A stretch of DNA of 64,000 bases from Massilia sp. UMI-21. GTDB lineage: Bacteria; Pseudomonadota; Gammaproteobacteria; Burkholderiales; Burkholderiaceae_D. The notes under the pieces are model-generated. The model made no database searches and was not told the DNA's origin. It was given only the letters and a program-made list of their open reading frames with translations. The DNA is taken from NCBI GenBank assembly GCA_015277795.1, contig CP063848.1, positions 496,001 through 560,000 of the forward strand, read 5' to 3'. The position numbers and the translations under genes are program-made. Each line of letters starts with the position of its first letter. The first letter of the stretch is position 1. Below, piece after piece: positions 8,940 through 17,957 of this stretch.

Positions 8940-9070
8940 GTAGGGTGGGCGGCTTCGCCGCCCGCGCGTTCAAACATGGCTTGAACAGACGTCTCGTCGA
9001 TTCTCAGGCTGGTTGAACGCGCGGCGTTTGTAATTCAGGCCACTGGCCTGAATTACCCCGCCCACCCTAC
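8940..9070. repeat. Dispersed inverted-repeat element, copy A
   Basis: A 131-bp intergenic element bounded by GTAGGGTGG (8940-8948) and its exact inverse CCACCCTAC (9062-9070). Inside are a GGGCGGCTTCGCCGCCC hairpin and an inverted pair CGCGCGTTCAA / TTGAACGCGCG. This copy also carries an extra perfect 12-bp hairpin, GTAATTCAGGCC / GGCCTGAATTAC at 9030-9056. It fills the gap between ctpA and moeB. Related copies are at 29845, 51151 and 59422. Confidence 0.85.
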
Positions 9071-9100
9071 GAACCCCGCCCCACCTTCGTCACCGCTTGC

Positions 9101-9865
9101 ATGAACGACACCCAACTCCTGCGCTACTCCCGCCACATCCTGCTCGACGAGATCGGCATCGAAGGCCAGCAGCGCCTGCTGGACGCGCACGCCCTGGTGA
9201 TCGGCGCCGGCGGCCTGGGGTCGCCCGCCGCGCTCTACCTGGCCTCCGGCGGCATCGGCCGCATCACCCTGGTCGACGACGACGAGGTCGATCTCACCAA
9301 CCTGCAGCGCCAGGTCATGCACAGCACGGCCCGCATCGGCCAGCCCAAGGTCGAGTCCGGCCGCACGGCCCTGCTGGCCATCAACCCCGACATCACGGTG
9401 ACCGCCTTGCGCGAACGGGCCGGCGGCGAGCGCCTCCGGGAACTCGTCCGCGCAGCGACGGTCGTACTCGACTGCAGCGACAATTTCGCCACCCGCCACG
9501 CCGTCAACCGCGCCTGCGTGCAAGAGGGCAAGCCGCTGGTGTCCGGGGCGGTGATCCGCTTCGACGGCCAGTTGTCGGTGTTCGATACCCGTGCGCCCGC
9601 CGCCCCCTGCTACGCCTGCCTGTTCCCGGCAGACAGTCATGTCGAGGACGTGGCCTGCAGCAGCATGGGCGTGTTCGCGCCCCTGGTCGGCGTGGTCGGC
9701 GCCATGCAGGCGGCCGAGGCCATGAAGCTGGTGGCGGGCATCGGCGAGCCGCTGGCCGGGCGCCTGCTGCTGCTCGACGGGCGCGCCATGGACTGGACCG
9801 CGGTCAAGGTCGCCCGCAACCCGGCCTGCCCGGTCTGCGCCGAGCGCGCGCTAGCTGCGCAATGA
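9101..9865 (+). CDS. moeB: MoeB/ThiF-type sulfur-carrier adenylyltransferase
   Basis: E1-like enzyme that adenylates the C-terminal Gly-Gly of MoaD or ThiS, in molybdopterin or thiamine synthesis. The 254-residue protein has the nucleotide site VIGAGGLGSPAALYLASGGIG (about residues 34-54), the acidic DDDEVDLTNLQRQ segment, DCSDNFATR, the CSSMGVFAPLVG crossover loop, and two CxxC pairs for zinc (CYAC and CPVC). No rhodanese domain is fused. MoeB, ThiF and HesA cannot be told apart by sequence alone; the gpmA-envC-ctpA neighbourhood usually carries a gene labelled moeB. Copy A of the repeat element lies 30 bp upstream. Confidence 0.88.
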   Translation: MNDTQLLRYSRHILLDEIGIEGQQRLLDAHALVIGAGGLGSPAALYLASGGIGRITLVDDDEVDLTNLQRQVMHSTARIGQPKVESGRTALLAINPDITVTALRERAGGERLRELVRAATVVLDCSDNFATRHAVNRACVQEGKPLVSGAVIRFDGQLSVFDTRAPAAPCYACLFPADSHVEDVACSSMGVFAPLVGVVGAMQAAEAMKLVAGIGEPLAGRLLLLDGRAMDWTAVKVARNPACPVCAERALAAQ

Positions 9866-10002
9866 GCAGTTCGACAAGCGCGTATTAAGACAAGGTTAAC
9901 GGGGCGCTCCAGATTACAATTGCTCGCGTGCATGTGTAGCTCCTGCCCCCATGTGGCCTTATACTGTCAGCCTTCAACCGACGTCCTTACAAAGATTAAT
10001 CC

Positions 10003-10446
10003 ATGCAAATTGATTCGCAACGCAAGCAGCGCCGCGCCGGCGGTTTCACCCTGGTCGAGATCATGGTCGTCGTGGTCATCATCGGTATCCTCGGCGCCCT
10101 GGTCGTGCCGAAACTGCTGGGCCGTACCGGCGAGGCGCGCGTCACCGCCGCCCGGACCGACATCGCCACCATGATGCAGGCGCTCAAGCTCTACAAGCTG
10201 GACAACCAGCGCTATCCGAGCACCGAGCAGGGCTTGCAGGCCCTGATCACCAAGCCGACCGCGGGTCCGGCGGCAAATGGCTGGAAGTCCGGCGGCTACA
10301 TGGAAAAGCTGCCGAAAGACCCATGGGGCAACGCTTACCAGTACCTGTCGCCGGGCATCCACGGCGAAGTGGATATCTTCTCGCTGGGCGCCGACGGCCA
10401 ACCCGGCGGCACCGGTGAGGATGCCGACGTCGGTTCCTGGGAATAA
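10003..10446 (+). CDS. gspG: T2SS major pseudopilin GspG
   Basis: Main subunit of the type II secretion pseudopilus. The 147-residue precursor has a class III signal: cleavage after Gly14 (QRRAGG|FTLVEIM) with Glu at mature position 5, then a hydrophobic helix. The C-terminal half has the GspG hallmarks YPSTEQGLQALI, LPKDPWGNAYQYLSPG and DIFSLGADG, where the calcium-binding loop lies. It is the first gene of a 12-gene operon; about 135 bp separate it from moeB, so the operon promoter should be in that gap, though I could not fix one convincingly. Confidence 0.97.
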   Translation: MQIDSQRKQRRAGGFTLVEIMVVVVIIGILGALVVPKLLGRTGEARVTAARTDIATMMQALKLYKLDNQRYPSTEQGLQALITKPTAGPAANGWKSGGYMEKLPKDPWGNAYQYLSPGIHGEVDIFSLGADGQPGGTGEDADVGSWE

Positions 10447-10454
10447 GGCTTCCG

Positions 10455-10943
10455 ATGCGGGCCCCGAGCGCCCTGCGCCGTCGTTTGCCGAGCGCCGGCT
10501 TCACCCTGGTGGAGCTATTGGTCGTGATGGTCATCATCGGCATCACGCTGGGCCTCGCATCGCTCAACGCCATTCCCTCGCCGCGCCAGGACCTGCAGCA
10601 GGAGGCCCAGCGCATCGCCCTGCTGCTGCAGCTGGCGCGTGACGAAGCCATCGTGCGCAACCGCCTGGTGGCTTTCGAGGCCAATCCCGAGCGCTACCGC
10701 TTCGTGGTGCGCAACGACACCGGCTGGGAGGCGGTCACGCGCGACGACCTGCTGCGCGAACGCACGTTCCGCGGCGCACCACTGCAACTGGTGCTGCAGC
10801 CGACCATGAGCAGCGATCCCGGCAACGTGCGCATCACCTTCGGCCGCGAGCCGGTCGACAAGCCGTTCGTGCTGACGCTCGCCAGCCGCGGCAACGCGGT
10901 CGCGATCCGCGCCGACGGCATTGGCCACTTTACGGTGGAATAA
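10455..10943 (+). CDS. gspH: T2SS minor pseudopilin GspH
   Basis: A 162-residue minor pseudopilin of the secretion piston. The prepilin peptidase site is LPSAG|FTLVELLVVMVIIG with cleavage after Gly15 and Glu at mature position 5. After the helix the segment QQEAQRIALLLQLARDEAIVRNR is typical of GspH. It begins 8 bp after gspG and is followed by gspI with a 3-bp gap, so it is translated within the gsp operon. Confidence 0.93.
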   Translation: MRAPSALRRRLPSAGFTLVELLVVMVIIGITLGLASLNAIPSPRQDLQQEAQRIALLLQLARDEAIVRNRLVAFEANPERYRFVVRNDTGWEAVTRDDLLRERTFRGAPLQLVLQPTMSSDPGNVRITFGREPVDKPFVLTLASRGNAVAIRADGIGHFTVE

Positions 10944-10946
10944 GCG

Positions 10947-11339
10947 ATGCAAGCACGCGGCCCGTTCACCTCCCGAGGTTTCACCCTGCTCGAAGTGCTG
11001 GTCGCGCTCGTCATCGTCGGCACTGCGCTCGGCGCCGGCCTGCGCGCCGTCGGCAGCCTGACCTCCAACAGCGCCGGCCTGCGCGCCTCCATGATGGCCA
11101 CCTGGTCGGCCGAGAACCGGCTGGTGCAGATCCGCCTGGGCAGGGAATTCCCCGAAGTCGGCAAGCGTGACTTTCCCTGCGCGCAGGGCGACCTCCAGCT
11201 GATCTGCCAGGAAGAAGTCCTGACCAGCCCGAACCCGCAATTGCGCCGGATCGAAGTGTCGGTGTATGACGGCGAACGTCCGGACCGCCGCATCGTCAAA
11301 CTGGTCCAGCTCGTGTTGAGGCCTTCGCCACGCACATGA
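10947..11339 (+). CDS. gspI: T2SS minor pseudopilin GspI
   Basis: A 130-residue minor pseudopilin that forms the tip complex with GspJ and GspK. Cleavage site RG|FTLLEVLVALVIVG follows Gly11, with Glu at mature position 5. The pattern NRLVQIRL in the early globular part and the C-terminal VSVYDGERPDRRIVKLVQLV strands fit GspI. Its stop overlaps the gspJ start (ATGA), indicating coupled translation. Confidence 0.93.
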   Translation: MQARGPFTSRGFTLLEVLVALVIVGTALGAGLRAVGSLTSNSAGLRASMMATWSAENRLVQIRLGREFPEVGKRDFPCAQGDLQLICQEEVLTSPNPQLRRIEVSVYDGERPDRRIVKLVQLVLRPSPRT

Positions 11340-11974
11340 AGACCAGCATCCAACTGCGCCTGAACCAGCGCCGCCGCGGTTTCACCCTGGTCGAACTGCT
11401 GGTGGCGATCAGCATCCTCGCCATCCTGGCCGTGCTCGGCTGGCGCGGGCTGGACGGCATCGTGCGTGCCCGCATCGCGCTCACCGAGCAGATGGAAGTC
11501 ACGCGCGGCATGCAGCTGTCCTTCGCCCAGATGCAGAGCGACAGCGAGCACCTGGCCGGGCGCGAGATCCTCGGCCGCCGTCCCAACCTGCTGTGGGACG
11601 ACAACCGCCTGACGCTGGTGCGCAAGGTCTATAACGAAAACGAACCCACGCAGCTGGTGGTCGTGTCCTACCGCGTGGTGAACGGCAGCCTGGTGCGGCG
11701 CGAATCGCCCGGCACGCGCGACCTGGCACAGCTCGAGGCGCTGTGGCAGTCGATCGCCGGCGACGCACCGTCCGAATCGGCGCCGCCGGTGGTGCTGCAG
11801 ACCGGCGTGGCCGCGATGCAGGTCCAGGCCTGGCAGAACAATGCCTGGCAGAAAGAGCCGGTCGCCGCCGCCGACGGCGAGCAGGCGACCGGGCCCGAAG
11901 GCATCCAGGTCGGCCTGACCGCCGCCGGGCTGGCCGCGCCGATGGTGAAATCCTTCCTGCTCGGAGGCACCTGA
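11336..11974 (+). CDS. gspJ: T2SS minor pseudopilin GspJ
   Basis: A 212-residue tip pseudopilin. Cleavage after Gly15 in QRRRG|FTLVELLVAISILA with Glu at mature position 5. The globular part contains WRGLDGIVRAR, DSEHLAGREILGRRP and WDDNRLTLVRKVYNENEPTQLVVVSYRV in separate strands, as in GspJ. It overlaps gspI by four bases and shares one base (TGATG) with the gspK start. Confidence 0.93.
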   Translation: MKTSIQLRLNQRRRGFTLVELLVAISILAILAVLGWRGLDGIVRARIALTEQMEVTRGMQLSFAQMQSDSEHLAGREILGRRPNLLWDDNRLTLVRKVYNENEPTQLVVVSYRVVNGSLVRRESPGTRDLAQLEALWQSIAGDAPSESAPPVVLQTGVAAMQVQAWQNNAWQKEPVAAADGEQATGPEGIQVGLTAAGLAAPMVKSFLLGGT

Positions 11975-12990
11975 TGCGGCCCTTTCCACTGAAAACCCGC
12001 CAGCGCGGCGTGGCGGTCGTCACCGCGCTGCTGCTGACCACGCTGGCCATCTCGATCGTCGCCAGCCTGTTCTGGCAACAGCAGGTGCAGGTCCGTTCGA
12101 TGGAAAACCAGCGCCTGCACCTGCAGACCAAGTGGATCCTGCGCGGCGCCCTCGACTGGGCCAGCCTGGTGCTGCGCCAGGATGCCTACACCTCGACGTA
12201 CACCTCGCTCGACCAGGTCTGGGCCACGCCCCTGGCCGAGACCCGCCTCGACCAGTACATCGAGCGCGAGCGGGTCGAGGGCGAAACCTTCGACGCCACC
12301 CTGTCCGGCAACATCACCGACGCCACCTCGCGTTACAATCTCGTCAATCTCGCACGAGACCGCCAGAAAAACCCGCAGCAGCTGGAGATCTTCCGCCGCT
12401 TGCTCGACAACCTGCGCCTCGATGCGCGCCTGGCCGACCGGGTGGCGAATTTCGTGGCGCAGGGCCAGCAGGTGGTGACGGTGCCGGTGGATGAGAACAG
12501 CCCGCCGCCGCCGCCGCCACCGCCGCCGCCCGCGGGAATGACGCCGGTGCCGCCGGCGAACGGCGTGCCGATCCCGGTGCTGCGGGTGGAGGACCTGCTG
12601 GCGGTGCAGGGGATCACGCCCGAGGTCCTGGAGCGGCTGCGGCCTTTCCTGATCGTGCTGCCCGGTACCGAGACGACGAAGCTGAACGTGAATACCGTGC
12701 CGGCCGAGTTGCTGGCGGCGCTCGTGCCGGGGATGTCGCTGTCCCAGGCCAACAGCCTGGTGGAGCGGCGCAAGCGGGTGGCGCCATGGCGCGACACGAC
12801 GACGTTTGCCAGCGAGGTAGGCGCCGACCCGCAACTGGCCGACACCAGTGACGTCAAGAGCAACTGGTTTATCGTACAGAGCCGTATCCGGCTCGACCGC
12901 GCGGCACTGAATGCGGAGTCGCTGATCAGGCGTAATCCTGCTCCCATGGTCGGCGGCGGCACCCAAGTAATCTGGACCCGCCAGAACTAG
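11974..12990 (+). CDS. gspK: T2SS minor pseudopilin GspK with polyproline insert
   Basis: Large tip pseudopilin, 338 residues. The start ATG shares its A with the gspJ stop. Cleavage site is RQRG|VAVVTALLLTTLA after Gly12; the Glu at mature position 5 is absent, as is normal for GspK. The globular part has the helix-hairpin-helix-like segment LLAVQGITPEVLERLRPFL and KLNVNTVPAELLAAL typical of the family. Unusual is a run of ten prolines (bases about 12502-12531) in the middle, probably a flexible loop between the two subdomains. Confidence 0.94.
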   Translation: MRPFPLKTRQRGVAVVTALLLTTLAISIVASLFWQQQVQVRSMENQRLHLQTKWILRGALDWASLVLRQDAYTSTYTSLDQVWATPLAETRLDQYIERERVEGETFDATLSGNITDATSRYNLVNLARDRQKNPQQLEIFRRLLDNLRLDARLADRVANFVAQGQQVVTVPVDENSPPPPPPPPPPAGMTPVPPANGVPIPVLRVEDLLAVQGITPEVLERLRPFLIVLPGTETTKLNVNTVPAELLAALVPGMSLSQANSLVERRKRVAPWRDTTTFASEVGADPQLADTSDVKSNWFIVQSRIRLDRAALNAESLIRRNPAPMVGGGTQVIWTRQN

Positions 12991-13006
12991 AAGAAAGCGA
13001 GACAGT

Positions 13007-14251
13007 TTGACTACTCTTTATATCCGGCACCCGGCCAGAGCCGAAGGCGAAGGCGCGTTGTGCCGCTTTGCGGTGGTGCTCGATTCCGGCGCCATCGCGC
13101 AGCAGGGCGAAGGCCTGCTGCGCCAGCTCGGCGACGTGGTCGCCGCCAGCCGCCGCGTGGTGCTGCTGCTGGCCGGCGCCGACGTCACCCTGCTGCCGGT
13201 CCAGGCCCCGCCGCTCACCGGCGCGCGCCTGCGCGCGGCGCTGCCGGCCCTGGTCGAGGAACATATCCTGGGCGACCCGCTCGACTGCGTGCTGGTGGCC
13301 GGGCCCGCCTTGCCGGACGGCCGCCGACCGGTCGGCGTGGTCCAGCGCGACTGGCTCGAGCCGATGGTGAAAGCCCTGCTCGGCATGGGCGCGAAGGCGG
13401 TGGCCGCCATGCCCTCGCAGCTGTGCCTGCCCTTGCAGCCGGGCAGCGTCAGCGCCGCCATCGGCAATAACGAATTGCTGCTGCGCCAGGGCCAGTACGA
13501 AGGCCTCGGCCTGGCCCTGGACGGCAACCCCACGCTTGCGCTGCAGACGGCGCGCGCGCTGGCCGGCGATGCGCCCCTGGTGCTGTACGTGCCGCAGGAG
13601 CAGCGCGGCGAATACCAGGTTTTGCTGGCGGAAGCCGGGCCCGGCATCACGCTGGAAAGCGATGCATGGGAACACTGGATCACGGGTGCGAAAAGCAGCA
13701 CGCTCGACCTGGTGCCGGGCCTCGGCACCGCCGGCGTGGCCCAGCGCGACTGGAGCCGCTGGCGCTGGCCGATCCGCCTGGCGCTGGCCGCGATCGTCAT
13801 CAACATCATCGGCATCAACATCGAATGGCTGCGCCTGAAGCGCGAAGCCGACGCCGTGCGCCAGGAAATGACGCAGATTTTCCGCAGCGCCTATCCGGGC
13901 CAGCCGGTGATCGACCCGGTGGCGCAGATGCGCCAGAACATCGCGCGCGCCAAGGCCGCCAGCGGCCAGGTCAGCCAGGACGAGTTCGGCTGGATCGCCG
14001 GCGCCTTCGGCGAGGCGGTGCGCGGTCTCGGAAGCCCGCCCGGGATTGCGTCGATGGAATTCCGGGACCAGGCCCTGACCGTGCGCGTCAAACCTGAAAC
14101 CGTCGACCCCGCTTCTACCAGCCAGTTGCGGGCCGTCCTCGGCGCACGCAAGCTGAGCCTCGAAGAAACGTCGCCCGCCACCTGGGTGATCCGCAGTACC
14201 GGGGCCGCCGCGGCCGCCATGACGGAAGCCAACTCGGGAGCAAGGCCATGA
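13007..14251 (+). CDS. gspL: T2SS inner-membrane platform protein GspL
   Basis: A 414-residue bitopic protein that recruits the ATPase GspE to the membrane. The cytoplasmic actin-like region fills about residues 1-240, followed by one membrane helix (IRLALAAIVINIIGINIEW, about 262-280) and a periplasmic ferredoxin-like domain. The start is a TTG at 13007 (TTG ACT ACT CTT); AAAGCGAG upstream may serve as ribosome-binding site and no better start fits the family N-terminus. It overlaps gspM by four bases. Confidence 0.92.
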   Translation: MTTLYIRHPARAEGEGALCRFAVVLDSGAIAQQGEGLLRQLGDVVAASRRVVLLLAGADVTLLPVQAPPLTGARLRAALPALVEEHILGDPLDCVLVAGPALPDGRRPVGVVQRDWLEPMVKALLGMGAKAVAAMPSQLCLPLQPGSVSAAIGNNELLLRQGQYEGLGLALDGNPTLALQTARALAGDAPLVLYVPQEQRGEYQVLLAEAGPGITLESDAWEHWITGAKSSTLDLVPGLGTAGVAQRDWSRWRWPIRLALAAIVINIIGINIEWLRLKREADAVRQEMTQIFRSAYPGQPVIDPVAQMRQNIARAKAASGQVSQDEFGWIAGAFGEAVRGLGSPPGIASMEFRDQALTVRVKPETVDPASTSQLRAVLGARKLSLEETSPATWVIRSTGAAAAAMTEANSGARP

Positions 14252-14778
14252 ACGCCGCCGCAAACATCCGCGCCAAGGTCGGCGCCTATCGCGAGCGCGC
14301 GCTGGCCTGGTGGCTGTCGCGCACCGACCAGGAGCGCAAGTTCCTGACCGTGGGCGGGGCCGTGGTCGGGGTCGCGCTGGTCTACGCACTGTTGCTGGCG
14401 CCGGCCCTCGAAGGACGCGACAAGCTGCAGCGCGCGCTGCCCGCGCTGCGCCAGCAGGCCGCCCAGCTGCAGACCCTGGCTGCCGAAGCGCAAACCCTGG
14501 CCGCGAATCCGGCGCCGCAAGTGCCGCCCATGACCGCCGAGGCGCTCAGTGCCAGCATGGCCCAGCGCGGCCTCAAGGCCGGTTCGCTCACCATGACCGG
14601 CGAATACGCCAAGCTCCAGTTCAACGGCGTGTCCTTCGCCAACCTGGTGTCCTGGCTCGACGCCCAGCGCAGCGAGAACCGGGTGCAGGTGCAGGAAGCC
14701 AGCTTTACCGCCTTGCCCGCGGTGGGACAGGTCGACGCGACGCTCACGCTGCGCCAGGCCAGCGCAATGGTCCAATGA
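14248..14778 (+). CDS. gspM: T2SS inner-membrane platform protein GspM
   Basis: A 176-residue partner of GspL. A short cytoplasmic N-terminus with WWLSRTDQERKFLTVGG is followed by one membrane helix (GAVVGVALVYALLLAPAL), a periplasmic coiled coil (ALPALRQQAAQLQTLAAEAQ) and a small ferredoxin-like domain ending in ASAMVQ. The family pattern is loose but position between gspL and gspN makes the call firm. Its stop overlaps the gspN start. Confidence 0.92.
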   Translation: MNAAANIRAKVGAYRERALAWWLSRTDQERKFLTVGGAVVGVALVYALLLAPALEGRDKLQRALPALRQQAAQLQTLAAEAQTLAANPAPQVPPMTAEALSASMAQRGLKAGSLTMTGEYAKLQFNGVSFANLVSWLDAQRSENRVQVQEASFTALPAVGQVDATLTLRQASAMVQ

Positions 14779-15548
14779 AGCGCTTCCTGCTCTGGCTGGT
14801 CCCGGTCGTGCTGGCCGTATTCGTCACGGTGCTGGCCTTCCTGCCCGCTTCCTGGCTGGGTCCGCTGGTGGAACAGCAGACCGGCGGCCGTTTGACTCTG
14901 GGGGATGCGCAGGGTACGCTCTGGAACGGCTCAGCTTTCGTGGGCGGGGCGCCGGGAGCGGGCGGGGCGGTGACGCCGCTGCTGCCCGGACGCTTCGCAT
15001 GGCGCCTGTCACCGCTGGTACTGCTGGGCCAAGTCCACATGGAACTAGAAAACCCGCAAGCCCTGGCACGCCCGGTCCGCATCGGCGGCAGCTGGTCGCA
15101 GTGGCAGGTGAGCAGCGGCGAATTGCTGCTGCCGGCCGAAGGCCTGGCCGGGCTCGGCGCGCCGCTCAACACGCTGGCGCCGAGCGGAACCATCCGGCTG
15201 GTCTGGAATACGCTCGACCTGCTGCGCCAGGCCAATACGGTGGCGGTGCAGGGCAGGACAGTATTAAGCATGAACGACATGGGTTCGCGCATGTCGCCCA
15301 TCCGGCCGCTGGGCAGCTATGAAATGGTGTTCGACTGGCGCGGCAACCAGGCCGACCTGAAGCTGCGTACCGTGCGCGGTGCGCTCCTGCTGTCGGGCTC
15401 GGGTATGCTGCGAAATGGCCGGCTGCGCTTTTCCGGCCAGGCCTCGGCCGCCGAAGGATACGAACAGACGCTGGGCAATATGCTCAACCTGCTGGGCCAG
15501 CGTCGCATGGTAAACGGCAAAAACATAATCGCACTCGAGTTCAGATAA
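14775..15548 (+). CDS. gspN: T2SS protein GspN
   Basis: A 257-residue inner-membrane-anchored periplasmic protein with an N-terminal hydrophobic segment (FLLWLVPVVLAVFVTVLAFL) and the GspN features WLGPLVEQQTGGRLTLGDAQGTLWNGSA and the C-terminal SGQASAAEGYEQTLGNMLNLLG. GspN is found only in some T2SS loci and its role is not well defined. It overlaps both neighbours (gspM by four bases, gspD by one). Confidence 0.92.
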   Translation: MKRFLLWLVPVVLAVFVTVLAFLPASWLGPLVEQQTGGRLTLGDAQGTLWNGSAFVGGAPGAGGAVTPLLPGRFAWRLSPLVLLGQVHMELENPQALARPVRIGGSWSQWQVSSGELLLPAEGLAGLGAPLNTLAPSGTIRLVWNTLDLLRQANTVAVQGRTVLSMNDMGSRMSPIRPLGSYEMVFDWRGNQADLKLRTVRGALLLSGSGMLRNGRLRFSGQASAAEGYEQTLGNMLNLLGQRRMVNGKNIIALEFR

Positions 15549-17950
15549 TGAATAACATACCCCGTACCATCTTCGGCTCTCAGGTCGTCGCCCACACCAC
15601 GCTGCGCCTGCCGGCGCTGCGGCGCCTGGCCGCCGGCGCCATGCTGTGCTGTTTTGCCGCGACCACCGCAGGCACCTTCTTCCCGACGCCGGTCCAGGCC
15701 CAGGAGAGCGCGAATGCGGCGGCGCTCAGCTTCGTCAACGCCGACATCGAATCGGTGATCAAGGCGATCGGCCACTATACGGGCATGACCTTCATCATCG
15801 ATCCGCGCGTCAAGGGCACGATCACGCTGGTGTCCGAAAAATCCCTGAGCAAGACCCAGGCCTTCGGCCTGCTGACCTCGACGCTGCGCCTGCAAGGCTA
15901 TGCCGTGGTGACCAGCGGCGACGGCTATGCCAAGGTGGTGCCGGAAGCCGAAGCCAAGGCCCAGTCTTCCCCGACCCAGGTCGGCGGCGTGCGCGCCAGC
16001 AAGGCCACCGGCGACCAGATCGCCACCCAGGTGTTCTACCTGTCGTACGAGTCGGCGGCCAACCTCACCGCCGTGCTGCGGCCCCTGATTTCGCCGAACA
16101 ATTCCATCATGGCGAACCCGGGCAACAACACGCTGGTCATTACCGACTACGCCGACAACCTGCGCCGCCTGGCCAAGATCATCGCCGCGCTCGATACGCC
16201 GGTCGCGGCCGACCTCGACGTGGTTCCGATCCGCAATGCGATCGCCAGCGACATCGCGGCGCTCGTGACCCGCCTGATGGAGCCAAGCGCCGGCGGCGAC
16301 TCCGGCCGCGTCACCGTGCTGCCCGATCCGCGCACCAATTCGGTCGTGGTGCGTGCGCCTTCGCAGGCCCGCGCCAACCTGGCCAAGTCCTTGATCGCGC
16401 GCCTCGACCAGCAGACCTCGTCGCAGGGCAATATTCACGTGGTGTACCTGAAGAATGCCGACGCCAGCCGCGTGGCCCAGACCCTGCGCGCCGTGGTGTC
16501 GCAGGATGCCTCGGCGGTGCCGGTGCAGCAGCAGGGCACCTCGGGCGGTTCGATCCAGGCCGGCAGCACCACCGGCGGCACCGGCACGGGCGGGCTCGGC
16601 GGCCAGCAGGGCCAGCAGGGCAGCACCGGCATGGCCGGTACCGGCAATACCTACGGCCAGCAGAGCCAGCTCACCGCCGGCGGCGGCGGCGGCCAGGGTT
16701 CGGGCTTCATCCAGGCCGACGCCTCGACCAACAGCCTGATCATCACTGCACCGGACGCGGTGTACCGCAACCTGCGCAGCGTCATCGACCAGCTCGACGT
16801 GCGCCGCGCCCAGGTCTACATCGAGGCGCTGGTGGTCGAAGTCACCTCCAACAAGGCCTCGGAATTCGGGGTGCAGTGGATCGGCGCCTCGGGCGACAAC
16901 GACAGCAAGTACCGTGTCGGCGGCATCCAGTCCTTTACCGGCGGCGCGCAGGGCAGCAACATCGTGAACCTGGCCGCGGCTGCACGCAACGGCCTGTCGG
17001 GCACCGCGATCCCCAACGTGCCGGGCGGCCTGACCTTCGGCCTGTTCCGCCAGGTGGGCGGCGAGCTCGGCCTGGGCGCGGTGGCGCGCGCCCTTGAAAA
17101 CGATGGCAATGCCAACATCTTGTCGACACCGAACATGATCACCCTGGACAACGAGCTGGCCACGATCAAGGTCGGCCAGAACGTCCCGATCATCACCGGC
17201 TCGTACACGACCACGGCTGCGACCGGCGGGGGCAACCCGTTCCAGACCGTCGACCGCCGCGACGTCGGCCTGCTGCTCAAGGTGCGCCCGCAGATCTCGG
17301 AAGGCGGTACCATCAAGATGGCGATCTATCACGAAAACTCGAGCGTCGATCCTTCCACCCGCAACGCGGCATCGGGGCTGACCACGAACGTGCGCGCGAT
17401 CGAAAGCAATGTGCTGGCCGACGACGGCCAGATCGTCGTGCTCGGCGGCCTGATCGAGGATACCGAGGGCGATGGTGAAGAGAAAGTACGTGGCCTGGGC
17501 GATATTCCGTTGCTGGGCAACCTGTTCAAGTACCGCAGCCGGACCCGGGTCAAGACCAACCTGATGGTGTTCCTGCGCCCGGTTGTGGTGCGCAGCAAGG
17601 AAGCATCGAATTCGCTGGCCATGGACCGTTACGAATACATGCGCGCCGTCGGCGCCACCGGCCAGGCGAGCCAGGAGGACACGATCCTGATGCGCAACCT
17701 TGGTATGCCGCAGTTGCCGCCGCTGACCAACGGCCAGCCGCCGGTGGGCGGCGCCATGGCCACCGCCCCGGTGCAGGCCGCGCCGGTGGCCGGCAGCGCC
17801 CCCGGTGCGGCCATCGGCCAGGCCGTGCCGGATACACAGCAGCGCCAGCAGGCACGGCCGGGTGCACCGTCGAGCTCGCAGCCGAACTCACCGTCGAACT
17901 CGCAGCCCACCTCGCAGTTCCGCCCGGTGACGCCATCGAACCAGAAATAA
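15548..17950 (+). CDS. gspD: T2SS outer-membrane secretin GspD
   Basis: An 800-residue secretin that forms the outer-membrane channel. The signal peptide ends near residue 52 (VQAQE). Then come the N0 domain ([20 protein letters not shown]), N1-N3 repeats ([50 protein letters not shown]) and the C-terminal secretin domain ([54 protein letters not shown]). N3 holds a long Gly/Gln/Ser-rich insert (about residues 335-385), a common variable loop. The Ser/Pro/Asn-rich tail may contact a pilotin, which is not encoded nearby. Confidence 0.97.
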   Translation: MNNIPRTIFGSQVVAHTTLRLPALRRLAAGAMLCCFAATTAGTFFPTPVQAQESANAAALSFVNADIESVIKAIGHYTGMTFIIDPRVKGTITLVSEKSLSKTQAFGLLTSTLRLQGYAVVTSGDGYAKVVPEAEAKAQSSPTQVGGVRASKATGDQIATQVFYLSYESAANLTAVLRPLISPNNSIMANPGNNTLVITDYADNLRRLAKIIAALDTPVAADLDVVPIRNAIASDIAALVTRLMEPSAGGDSGRVTVLPDPRTNSVVVRAPSQARANLAKSLIARLDQQTSSQGNIHVVYLKNADASRVAQTLRAVVSQDASAVPVQQQGTSGGSIQAGSTTGGTGTGGLGGQQGQQGSTGMAGTGNTYGQQSQLTAGGGGGQGSGFIQADASTNSLIITAPDAVYRNLRSVIDQLDVRRAQVYIEALVVEVTSNKASEFGVQWIGASGDNDSKYRVGGIQSFTGGAQGSNIVNLAAAARNGLSGTAIPNVPGGLTFGLFRQVGGELGLGAVARALENDGNANILSTPNMITLDNELATIKVGQNVPIITGSYTTTAATGGGNPFQTVDRRDVGLLLKVRPQISEGGTIKMAIYHENSSVDPSTRNAASGLTTNVRAIESNVLADDGQIVVLGGLIEDTEGDGEEKVRGLGDIPLLGNLFKYRSRTRVKTNLMVFLRPVVVRSKEASNSLAMDRYEYMRAVGATGQASQEDTILMRNLGMPQLPPLTNGQPPVGGAMATAPVQAAPVAGSAPGAAIGQAVPDTQQRQQARPGAPSSSQPNSPSNSQPTSQFRPVTPSNQK

Positions 17951-17957
17951 GCCGACC

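Noticed and set aside
15317..17332. A 671-codon minus-strand open frame across gspD
   Set aside because: Antisense to the secretin gene, with shadow composition and no family motif.
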